From NCBI GenBank assembly GCA_029986975.1, contig DALTWR010000077.1:1-5343 (forward strand): a stretch of 5,343 bases of DNA. The letters run 5' to 3'. Position numbers and translations under genes: made by a program. The stretch is from Methanocorpusculum sp. GTDB taxonomy: Archaea; Halobacteriota; Methanomicrobia; Methanomicrobiales; Methanocorpusculaceae. Positions 1-5,304 of this stretch are shown piece by piece (the stretch's first letter is position 1; each line of letters starts with the position of its first letter). The notes under the pieces were generated by a model. It was not told the DNA's origin. It saw nothing but the letters and a program-made list of their open reading frames with translations, and searched no databases.

Positions 1-220
1 GAGAATAAACAATTTCGATATAGGAAATAGTTTTCGTTCTATGGGCATAAACATTTCTAAAAACTGAGTTTTGTTTATGCTTATGGGAATAAACAATTTC
101 AATATTGGTTATAGTTTTCGTTTTATGGGCATAAACATTTCTAAAACTGAGTTTTGTTTATGCCTATGGGAATAAACAATTTCAACATCTGAAGTAGTTT
201 CGTCTTATGGGCAGAAACAA
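1..220. repeat. Tandem array of alternating 41-42 bp A/B units
   Basis: The core ATGGG(C/A)ATAAACA starts at 41, 83, 125 and 166, with a degenerate copy at 207, so spacing is 42, 42, 41 and 41. Units alternate. A units (41-82 and 125-165) are almost identical along their whole length. B units (1-40, 83-124, 166-206) share their first 16 or so bases and a TAGTTTTCG-like end but vary in the middle. Each A unit ends in TGTTTATGC(C/T)TAT, the inverted complement of its own start, giving a 13-bp stem with 1-2 mismatches around a 17-18 base loop that itself holds AAAACT-G-AGTTTT. The last B unit and the partial unit at 207 are the most diverged, so the array decays toward priL and probably extends off the left edge. 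All six frames are poor, so it is not coding. Function unknown; a protein-binding array or structured 3' region of the priL transcript is possible. Confidence 0.85.
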
Positions 221-223
221 ATC

Positions 224-235
224 AAAAGCAAAAAA
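224..235 (-). terminator. Oligo-T terminator after priL (candidate)
   Basis: Read on the minus strand, the priL stop is followed within 5 bases by T6 (235-230) and then T4 (227-224) before the repeat array. Archaeal RNA polymerase commonly stops at runs of T without needing a hairpin, so this is a plausible end for the pcn-priL transcript. Read-through would place the repeat-array hairpins in the 3' untranslated region. Confidence 0.45.
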
Positions 236-240
236 CGGAA

Positions 241-1356
241 TTATTTCTTCTCTTCAGCAGATTCAGAATTCTGCATACCTGCAGAATCCGGCTTCTCCTT
301 CCCTGCTTCAGTCTTTGCTTTCGCCGCTGCTGCAGCTGCTTCATTTGCCGCTTTGCGTTCTTCTGCGAGCCGTTTACGCTCCGCAAGCTTCTTCGCATTC
401 CGGTAATAATTTAGCGGATGATTAATCTTCGTACACTGCGCTGACTTATGCGAACAGACACCATGCGTCTGCATCGTGGCACACGACATCGAATCATACT
501 CATGCGTTAGGATATGATTAACCTGATATTCAGTCATATCCGCATTGTAATTCGGACTGCGGGAGAAAATCCCCTCAATCTGATCTTCGCTCATACCAAC
601 CGTGTGCAGGAACGTAACAAGAGCAAACCGCCCGGAATGCACAATATTAGCACCTGCAGCCGCTGCCTGGATAAGTGTCTGAATACAGGGCGGAAACGCT
701 GTCTCTTCAACCGTTCCAAACTCTTCTAAGGTACGCTCTTTAACCTTCGTCGTAAGCTTTTCAACCCACGGCTGCAGCTCACGTTCAAGGGATGCAGGAA
801 CGGCGAGCGGAAGATTTGAACTTAAATGATTCTTGATTTTTTCGCAGAGGAGAATCTCCAGTTCATCTGAAGAGACGGGAACATAACCGTCAAAAACATC
901 CCGGTTAATCAGACGCCACTTTGCGTCACGAATGCCTGAACACATCTCCACATACTGAATGACGGTAAGTTTTTTTGTATCAACGGAGATGCCGAACTCA
1001 GAGCAGACACGCTGCTTTAAAGAGGTATTCTGTTCAGCAGAAAGCGCAGAATAGACACGTTTTGCCTCTGCATTGACAAACCGATGAATTGTCTGCCGGT
1101 CTTTTACGCACGATACAAGAATCCGCGCTAAAACATATGTTACAATATCTGAGACATTATCGCCGGAATTATCCGCCGGATAAAGCTCTTTCCCGTCTAT
1201 TGCAAATGTCACACGCCGGCAGGCTTTTTCAAGATAATTTCTGCCGGTATCAGTCTTTGATAACGAATCAACGGAAATCCCGCGGGATGCTAAAACCTTC
1301 TGTGCTTCAGGTAAAAAAGGGTAATGTAGTAAGTCCCGCAGTTCAACAGCAGGCAT
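241..1356 (-). CDS. priL: DNA primase large subunit PriL
   Basis: This is the 371-aa regulatory/Fe-S subunit of the archaeal DNA primase. With the catalytic subunit PriS it makes the RNA/DNA primers for leading- and lagging-strand synthesis; priS is not in this window. The four cysteines expected to hold the 4Fe-4S cluster are visible: C224 (in FPPC), C292 (in SCATMQTHGVC), C301, and C308 just before the family signature NHPLNYY (312-318). The HSGRFAL stretch at 240-246 matches the usual conserved stretch of the C-terminal domain. Residues 1-200 are the less conserved helical N-terminal domain. After about residue 320 comes a low-complexity tail rich in Lys, Glu and Ala with an Ala run near 340-345, beyond the normal end of the fold. 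The start is the first ATG after the pcn stop (8-bp gap); its ribosome binding site is weak (CCGGA), so translation is probably coupled to pcn. Confidence 0.95.
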   Translation of the reverse strand: MPAVELRDLLHYPFLPEAQKVLASRGISVDSLSKTDTGRNYLEKACRRVTFAIDGKELYPADNSGDNVSDIVTYVLARILVSCVKDRQTIHRFVNAEAKRVYSALSAEQNTSLKQRVCSEFGISVDTKKLTVIQYVEMCSGIRDAKWRLINRDVFDGYVPVSSDELEILLCEKIKNHLSSNLPLAVPASLERELQPWVEKLTTKVKERTLEEFGTVEETAFPPCIQTLIQAAAAGANIVHSGRFALVTFLHTVGMSEDQIEGIFSRSPNYNADMTEYQVNHILTHEYDSMSCATMQTHGVCSHKSAQCTKINHPLNYYRNAKKLAERKRLAEERKAANEAAAAAAKAKTEAGKEKPDSAGMQNSESAEEKK

Positions 1357-1364
1357 ATTCCGGA

Positions 1365-2110
1365 TTAATCAGCCTCAATTCTCGGCGCAAGAAGGTATCC
1401 AATCTTACCCTTGCCTTCAGCGTAGGAAAAAGCAAACTGAACCGGGTGGTCGTTTCCGAGTTTAATCTGTACTTTTTCTGCGCGGGAGATTGCGCGTCCC
1501 ATGTCTTTTAAGTAGTCGAGTGAGAATAAAGACCGCGCATTGTCGCATGCTGTGTAGGAAACGTCTTCGCCGGATAATTCGCGCTTAATTTTATCTGAGT
1601 CGCCTTCTGCATTCATCGTGAATACTTTGGTCTCTGCTGAGACGGAAAGTGCAAGTTTGTCAGAAACCATGGATGCTGCTTTGATTGCATCGTTGAAGGT
1701 GGAGCCTGCTACTTCAAATGCTGCCGGAAGGTTCAGGTTCGGCGTGTTCGGGTCTTTTCTGATGGTTTTGGTATCAAGAAGAGTTAACGAGTATTCATAG
1801 CCGCCGAAGGTGAGTTTCATCTTCTTTCCGGTGTCGTCGAGGTCGAGAGAGACATCGTCTTTTCCGATTAAGCCCATCATTGAGCGAATCTTTTCGATGT
1901 CGAGACCGAGTTCTGCGGCGTCTCCTGTGAAATTGAAGCTTTCAAATGCATCTGCGGAAAGTTCGAGAGAGACATTGCGACGTTGGAGGTATAAACAGTG
2001 ATTGTTCTGATTCCGTTTGCGTCGAGGTGAAGACGGCATTCGTTTACCAGTGCTGAGATTGCTTCAATGGTTTCCCTGAATATGTCTGCTTTGATTGTTG
2101 CCTGTAACAT
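1365..2110 (-). pseudogene. pcn: DNA polymerase sliding clamp PCNA, frameshifted as given
   Basis: This encodes the ring-shaped processivity clamp that tethers DNA polymerase, FEN1 and ligase to DNA. The frame from ATG 2110 gives a normal PCNA start (MLQATIKADIF, then NECRLHLDANG) up to NVAM at residue 46, then leaves homology. A second frame, overlapping it by 163 bases, carries the rest from VSLELSADAF through the interdomain loop (DPNTPNLNLP) to the typical end APRIEAD. Joining them at 1973 gives 248 aa, the usual archaeal length. The DNA reads ATGTCTCTCTCG where ATGGTCTCTCTCG is expected, so one G of a GG pair appears missing (a C on the plus strand). Residue 40 is Tyr (TAT at 1993-1991) where archaeal clamps normally have Asp (VDPANVAMV-like motif), a second anomaly within 20 bases. 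It lies in one operon with priL. Family assignment is firm. Whether the break is a sequence error, a real pseudogene or recoding cannot be decided here; no classic slippery heptamer is seen. Confidence 0.93.
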
Positions 2111-2168
2111 TGTGCTGTTCCTCTTTTCCGGCTGTTACTTATGTATTGGCGCGGCAAAGTTAAAACTA

Positions 2169-2176
2169 TATTTATA
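2169..2176 (-). promoter_or_regulatory. TATA-box-like promoter of pcn-priL
   Basis: The minus strand reads GAGAAAACATATAAATATAG, giving TATAAATA (2176-2169) preceded by a purine-rich BRE-like stretch. Archaeal transcripts usually start about 25 bases downstream of the box, here near 2147, leaving a leader of about 35 bases before the pcn ATG. A GAGG sits 9 bases before that ATG. The AT-rich block is shared with the divergent rlmE promoter. Confidence 0.55.
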
Positions 2177-2178
2177 TG
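2171..2178 (+). promoter_or_regulatory. TATA-box-like promoter of rlmE
   Basis: TTTATATG lies in the block CTATATTTATATG (2166-2178) between the divergent pcn and rlmE genes. A start about 25 bases downstream falls near 2200, giving a leader of about 46 bases that contains the strong rlmE ribosome binding site. A second weak AT-rich candidate, TAATAAATA (2194-2202), is less likely because it would leave a very short leader. Confidence 0.5.
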
Positions 2179-2235
2179 TTTTCTCATACAAGGTAATAAA
2201 TACTATTTCTCAAAGGAGTATCTGAGAGAGAATAC

Positions 2236-2241
2236 GGAGGT
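2236..2241 (+). promoter_or_regulatory. Ribosome binding site of rlmE
   Basis: GGAGGT is a full match to the anti-Shine-Dalgarno end of archaeal 16S rRNA and sits 5 bases before the ATG at 2247. It fixes that ATG as the start over the earlier ATG at 2141 in another frame. A second, weaker GGAG lies at 2215-2218. Confidence 0.8.
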
Positions 2242-2246
2242 AAAAT

Positions 2247-2879
2247 ATGGGATCACAATGGACTCGCGATGCAGTTTACCGGAAATCTGTGAAGGAAGGA
2301 TTCCGCGCTCGGTCTGCATATAAGCTGCTCGATATAAACACCCGTTTCAATATCATACGAAGAACAGACAATGTGGTAGATTTAGGGTCAGCTCCCGGGA
2401 GCTGGCTGCAGGTTTTACGGACTCTTACCGACGGACAGCTTTGCGGCGTTGACTTAAACCCCATCGCCCCTCTTGAAGGAATTATCACGTTCATGGGAGA
2501 TTTTACCACGACTGAAATTCAGGAAAAAATCCGCGCGGCGATGCCTTCGGTAAATGTTGTGGTCTGTGATGCGTCGCCTCATCTTTCAGGCGCTAAGGCG
2601 TATGATCAGGCGCGTGTTATGGCGTTGAATGAGTCAGCGCTGAATTTTGCGGCGTCGCTTTTGAAGCAGGGCGGAAATCTTGTGATGAAGTCGTTTCAGG
2701 GGTCGGACTTTAATGAGCTTGTGGATTTGGTTAAGGAGAAGTTTTATTCGGTTCGTGTTATCAGGTCTGTTGCGACGAGGCGTGGGAGCACGGAGTGTTA
2801 TATTGTTGCAAAGAATTTCATTGGCGACGCCAGAGATGACCGGATTCCGGTTGTGCGGGTGAAAAAGGAAGAGGAATGA
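2247..2879 (+). CDS. rlmE: Ribosomal RNA large subunit 2'-O-methyltransferase RlmE (FtsJ/RrmJ family)
   Basis: This 210-aa protein is a SAM-dependent methyltransferase. The family methylates the 2'-OH of the uridine in the 23S rRNA A-loop (U2552 in E. coli numbering), a late step in 50S subunit maturation in the cytoplasm. The catalytic K-D-K-E tetrad is present: K26 (RSAYKLLD), D108 (VCDASPH), K148 (VMKSFQG) and E183 (STECYIVA). SAM-binding motif I is VVDLGSAPGSW (43-53), and GVDLNP (67-72) follows as the acidic motif after strand 2. Length matches the E. coli enzyme (209 aa), and there is no C-terminal TRAM domain such as some methanogen homologues carry. The start is set by GGAGGT. It is divergent from pcn-priL and convergent with the ATPase gene at 2919, with 39 bp between stops. 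Exact substrate in this organism is inferred from family; an FtsJ-type tRNA methyltransferase is less likely given the overall resemblance to RlmE. Confidence 0.95.
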   Translation: MGSQWTRDAVYRKSVKEGFRARSAYKLLDINTRFNIIRRTDNVVDLGSAPGSWLQVLRTLTDGQLCGVDLNPIAPLEGIITFMGDFTTTEIQEKIRAAMPSVNVVVCDASPHLSGAKAYDQARVMALNESALNFAASLLKQGGNLVMKSFQGSDFNELVDLVKEKFYSVRVIRSVATRRGSTECYIVAKNFIGDARDDRIPVVRVKKEEE

Positions 2880-2915
2880 GAGTGCTCTGTCTGAAACACT
2901 CCAGAATCTCTTTTT
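2880..2915 (+). terminator. Hairpin plus T5 after rlmE (candidate)
   Basis: GAGTG (2880-2884) can pair with CACTC (2897-2901) and is followed by T5 at 2911-2915, all within the 39-bp gap between two converging genes. The stem is short, so the T run is probably the working part. No comparable T run is seen on the minus strand just after the ATPase stop. Confidence 0.35.
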
Positions 2916-2918
2916 ACG

Positions 2919-4592
2919 TTACAGAGTCTGTTGAGACACAACCTCTTTTAGAACATAGGTAATATGACTTCCTCGTGTCTTATCCAGATAGTATGGGCAT
3001 CCTGCAAACTTGCAGCCGATATATCCTTTCAGCCAGTAGCCGACAGCAGATGTTTTTACCATCCGCTTTTTTGCCGCAGTGATTAAGGTGTCGTCTGCGA
3101 AGTTCAAGAGACCGTCTGCGAGCGAGAGTCCGTTGTCGTCTGCTTCGATGAGGACTTTGTCGATAATCTCTTTCGGCGTAAACGGACTCATCCCTTTCCA
3201 TTCATAGAGTCTGTTGATGAACTGGGCTTTTTCGGTGTTTACTTCGTCTTCTGTTGTCTGCAGCTCGTACTCGTTTTCGAGCAGATGTGTATATCCTGCA
3301 AAGGAGAGCAGTCCGGCGCACAGCGTGTACCACTGAGGATATTCATCCATGTTTCCGCTGCAGCGTTTCGCAGGAACGTATCCGCTCATGCGCCATGCCT
3401 GATAGAGGACGGCAAAGCTCCAGAGAATCATCGGATGAAGTTCTGCTGCTTCCTGCATGAGTTCTGTTTTTGTTTTCGGATACTTCTCTTCTTCTGCGGC
3501 GTGGCGGGTGGAAAGCCGTGTGCGAAACATTCTGCGGGTGACATCAGCGCGGATTGATATGTTGATTCCGTTTACGGCGAAGAACATTTTTGCTTTGCTG
3601 GTAAACGATTCATAGGTTTTCATGTTTCTGATGGTGACTTCACCTGTGCCGGATGTAGCTGACAGCAGGGTTTCTGAAACCCAGTCGGTTTCTGCGGTGA
3701 TGTTATCTACAATTACGTATCTGTCACCGTTTTTCAGTGCGGTGCGGATGGTTTTTTCCATTTCGCTCTGATTTTTTGTGGTTGAGTAGAGTGTGGGGAT
3801 TTTTCCGGAGGCGAGTGCTCCTACAATCTGTGTGAGCATGGTGCCCCCTGCGCCGGATGTGTTTTTATCGACAATCCAGATGGGGACAGGTCCGTCGAGT
3901 CCTGAGCGGAAGATGAGTGTTGCAAGCGCTAATACGGTGTTGTCGAAGTCAACGGGTTCTGCGTAGCGGAAGTCTTTGAGGCAGCGGGCGATGTGTTCTT
4001 TTGCGGATGCGATGTCTTTTTCTGTCGGGTTTTCCGGGACGGTTGGAATTTCATAGCTTCTGGTAAGGTAGTATCCTGTTTCTTCGTCATAGCCCTGCGC
4101 TGCGTGGATGTGTCCTTTGAGAAGCAGTGCGCCGTCATAGAGTCCTTTTAAGGGCGGTACGTTGTCGAGGCGTTTGGGCTGTGTTTCGAGGATGAGTTTT
4201 AAGTCGTCGATTGAGAGCTGCAGGGATTTTCTGGTGGTGAAGTCTTTCCACATGCCGAATTTGCCGAGGATTCTTCTCAGCATCGGCACAGTGATTTTTT
4301 TGATGGAGTGTTCTCCGGTTTCGTTTTCGGTTACTTCGACGAGTTTTCCGTCTTTGAAGAATACGCTTGGGTGGTCTTTGTTGTAGTGCCAGAGGAATTC
4401 ATTTACGCGGAAGATGAAGTTTTCTGTGTCTCCGTCGATGACGAGTTCCGGCATGGGGTGTTCTGAGATGATGATTTCGAGTTCTTCGCCGGCTGAGGGT
4501 AGTGCTGCGTCTGCGAATGCTTCGAGGCAGAGTCCGGTTGGTGTTTCTGCGGTTTCTGCGGGTTTTGTTTCGGATGGGGTTGTGTTTTCCAT
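2919..4592 (-). CDS. Mobile-element AAA+/SF3-like ATPase (helicase half of a primase-helicase), degenerate P-loop
   Basis: From ATG 4592 this is 557 aa. The order of motifs matches the C-terminal helicase region of primase-helicases from integrated plasmids and viruses. Residues about 60-120 (FRVNEFLWHYN to LGKFGMW) match the N-terminal lead-in, and about 140-180 carry the YDGALLL and GYDEETGYYL blocks. The ATPase core runs about 235-365: P-loop region SGAGGTML (246-253), Walker-B-like VIVDN (293-297), sensor-1-like FFAVNG (338-343) with N341, and the arginine pair R353/R354 in DVTRRMFRTRL. The C-terminus (about 470-557) looks like a winged helix ending in RGSHITYVLKEV. The P-loop has Gly250 where Lys is canonical, so ATP hydrolysis is uncertain; relatives recalled from this group show similar GTGAS/T variants. 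No primase domain is fused. A GTG at 4685 would add 31 residues, but it lies inside the upstream small gene and lacks support. A replication or maintenance role is inferred from family only. Confidence 0.75.
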   Translation of the reverse strand: MENTTPSETKPAETAETPTGLCLEAFADAALPSAGEELEIIISEHPMPELVIDGDTENFIFRVNEFLWHYNKDHPSVFFKDGKLVEVTENETGEHSIKKITVPMLRRILGKFGMWKDFTTRKSLQLSIDDLKLILETQPKRLDNVPPLKGLYDGALLLKGHIHAAQGYDEETGYYLTRSYEIPTVPENPTEKDIASAKEHIARCLKDFRYAEPVDFDNTVLALATLIFRSGLDGPVPIWIVDKNTSGAGGTMLTQIVGALASGKIPTLYSTTKNQSEMEKTIRTALKNGDRYVIVDNITAETDWVSETLLSATSGTGEVTIRNMKTYESFTSKAKMFFAVNGINISIRADVTRRMFRTRLSTRHAAEEEKYPKTKTELMQEAAELHPMILWSFAVLYQAWRMSGYVPAKRCSGNMDEYPQWYTLCAGLLSFAGYTHLLENEYELQTTEDEVNTEKAQFINRLYEWKGMSPFTPKEIIDKVLIEADDNGLSLADGLLNFADDTLITAAKKRMVKTSAVGYWLKGYIGCKFAGCPYYLDKTRGSHITYVLKEVVSQQTL

Positions 4593-4593
4593 G

Positions 4594-4767
4594 TCAGTTC
4601 TCCCAAAGTGCAGGGGCGGTGTATCTGATGTGTTCTCCGGTTGGGGTTTTGAATTCATGTGATGCCCGCTCGCGTGTTTTTTCACGGTTTTCTGCGCGGT
4701 TTTTGTGGTCGTTAGGCGGTACGGTTTTTCTGAGTCTGTCAGTTTTTTTCTTGTTTTCGGTTTTCAT
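4594..4767 (-). CDS. Small basic hypothetical protein, 57 aa, upstream of the ATPase
   Basis: An ATG at 4767 with AGGAG (4781-4777) 9 bases upstream opens a frame of 57 residues ending in TGA at 4596-4594. One base then separates it from the ATPase ATG, a spacing typical of translational coupling. The product begins MKTENKKKTDRLRKTV and ends GEHIRYTAPALWEN. The first 35 or so residues are strongly Lys/Arg-rich with no hydrophobic segment, so it is soluble and could bind nucleic acid; that is inference. I recognise no family. Support for a real gene is the ribosome binding site, the tight junction with its neighbour and the fact that the only competing claim on this DNA is a GTG extension of the ATPase. 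It is short enough to be missed by automatic calling. Confidence 0.65.
   Translation of the reverse strand: MKTENKKKTDRLRKTVPPNDHKNRAENREKTRERASHEFKTPTGEHIRYTAPALWEN
4600..4604 (-). promoter_or_regulatory. Ribosome binding site deciding the ATPase start
   Basis: GGGAG lies inside the last codons of the small gene, 7 bases before the ATG at 4592. It supports that ATG over the GTG at 4685, which has only A-rich codons of the small gene upstream of it. Confidence 0.6.
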
Positions 4768-4776
4768 TTTTTGTGT

Positions 4777-4781
4777 CTCCT
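4777..4781 (-). promoter_or_regulatory. Ribosome binding site of the 57-aa gene
   Basis: AGGAG on the minus strand, 9 bases before the ATG at 4767. Spacing is slightly long but within the usual range; it is the best such match in the region upstream of the small gene. Confidence 0.6.
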
Positions 4782-5126
4782 GATGCCGTTTTGGAGAGCC
4801 TGAGCTGGTCTGGTTTCTCTGGGAGAATGCGGCATTGGTTTTTCAGGGTTTAGGTGAGAGAGCGGGCGAGAAAACGTTGGGAATAGGTTTCACGTGTGTG
4901 AGTTTTTTGTTTTCTCATGTTCTCTTTGCCTATTTTTTATCTTGGACTTAGGCCTATATTAACGAATGTTTATCCGAAATACTTCAAGCCCAATTTGAGC
5001 CCTGATTTTCTTAATCTGGTGACGGTTTTTCGTGCGAGTCCAATTTCACGCAGATTTTATCAGGTTTCTGAGTTTTGTTTCTCTTACTTCTGATTTTTTT
5101 TGATAGGGTGGATAAAGAGATGCTGG

Positions 5127-5180
5127 AAAAAACGGAAGAGGGCGGGGGTTGGAACTCTTCTGTTATTTCCAACCCTCTTC
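5127..5180 (-). terminator. Bulged 14-bp hairpin followed by T6 (terminator or structured RNA)
   Basis: TTCCAACCCTCTTC (5167-5180) is the exact complement of GAAGAGGG (5135-5142) plus TTGGAA (5149-5154), with a 6-base bulge CGGGGG and a 12-base loop. Read on the minus strand, the stem is followed two bases later by T6 (5132-5127), the layout of an intrinsic terminator. The loop holds a second CTCTTC (5155-5160) that can compete for the same GAAGAG, so two folds exclude each other. Confidence 0.5.
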
Positions 5181-5205
5181 TACTCATATATTGGTTTTTT
5201 GAGTA
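5181..5205. other. Second hairpin TACTCA/TGAGTA
   Basis: TACTCA (5181-5186) and TGAGTA (5200-5205) form a 6-bp stem with a 13-base loop, directly abutting the larger hairpin. A third short stem, TACCT (5225-5229) with AGGTA (5236-5240), follows. On the plus strand T6 (5195-5200) lies just after the large hairpin, so that hairpin could also end plus-strand transcription. Each small stem alone is weak evidence; the cluster is what is notable. Confidence 0.35.
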
Positions 5206-5294
5206 TTTATGTGAATGGAAGTGTTACCTTTTGTGAGGTACTTTTCATCGTTTTATCTCTTCTGCGGTTTCGTTTTTTAGTGTCTCTTTGTCAA

Positions 5295-5304
5295 TATTTA
5301 TATA
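5295..5304. promoter_or_regulatory. TATA-box-like element, usable in either direction
   Basis: The plus strand has TTTATATA (5297-5304) and the minus strand TATATAAATA. On plus it would fire toward a gene beyond the right edge, with a start near 5326. On minus it would start near 5274, run through the three hairpins and meet T6 near 5130, giving an RNA of about 145 bases. Direction cannot be decided from this window. Confidence 0.45.

Noticed and set aside
1..220. CRISPR array
   Set aside because: Units of the same type match along their whole length, so there are no unique spacers; the period alternates between two related units and no cas genes are near.
1089..1511. 140-aa plus-strand frame opposite priL and pcn
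   Set aside because: It spans the ends of two well-identified genes on the other strand and shows no family resemblance.
1971..1980. Programmed -1 frameshift in pcn
   Set aside because: A -1 shift at ATG would restore the frame, but no X-XXY-YYZ slippery heptamer is present and PCNA is not known to be recoded; a missing base explains it more simply.
2919..4685. 588-aa version of the ATPase starting at GTG 4685
   Set aside because: The first 31 residues overlap the 57-aa gene in another frame, lack a ribosome binding site and do not resemble the family; ATG 4592 has GGGAG at 7 bases.
4502..4783. 93-aa plus-strand frame opposite the ATPase start and small gene
   Set aside because: Its Leu/Arg/Phe/Ser-rich low-complexity product is what the reverse of the minus-strand genes gives; no ribosome binding site.
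4798..4838. 23-codon minus frame whose TGA overlaps the small gene ATG (4768-4836 region)
   Set aside because: The ATGA overlap is attractive, but the frame has no ribosome binding site, is very short and has no recognisable sequence.
5120..5236. 38-codon plus frame with a hydrophobic C-terminal half
   Set aside because: It runs through the large hairpin, has only a weak GGGTGG upstream and the hydrophobic run comes from T-rich DNA; chance is the simpler reading.
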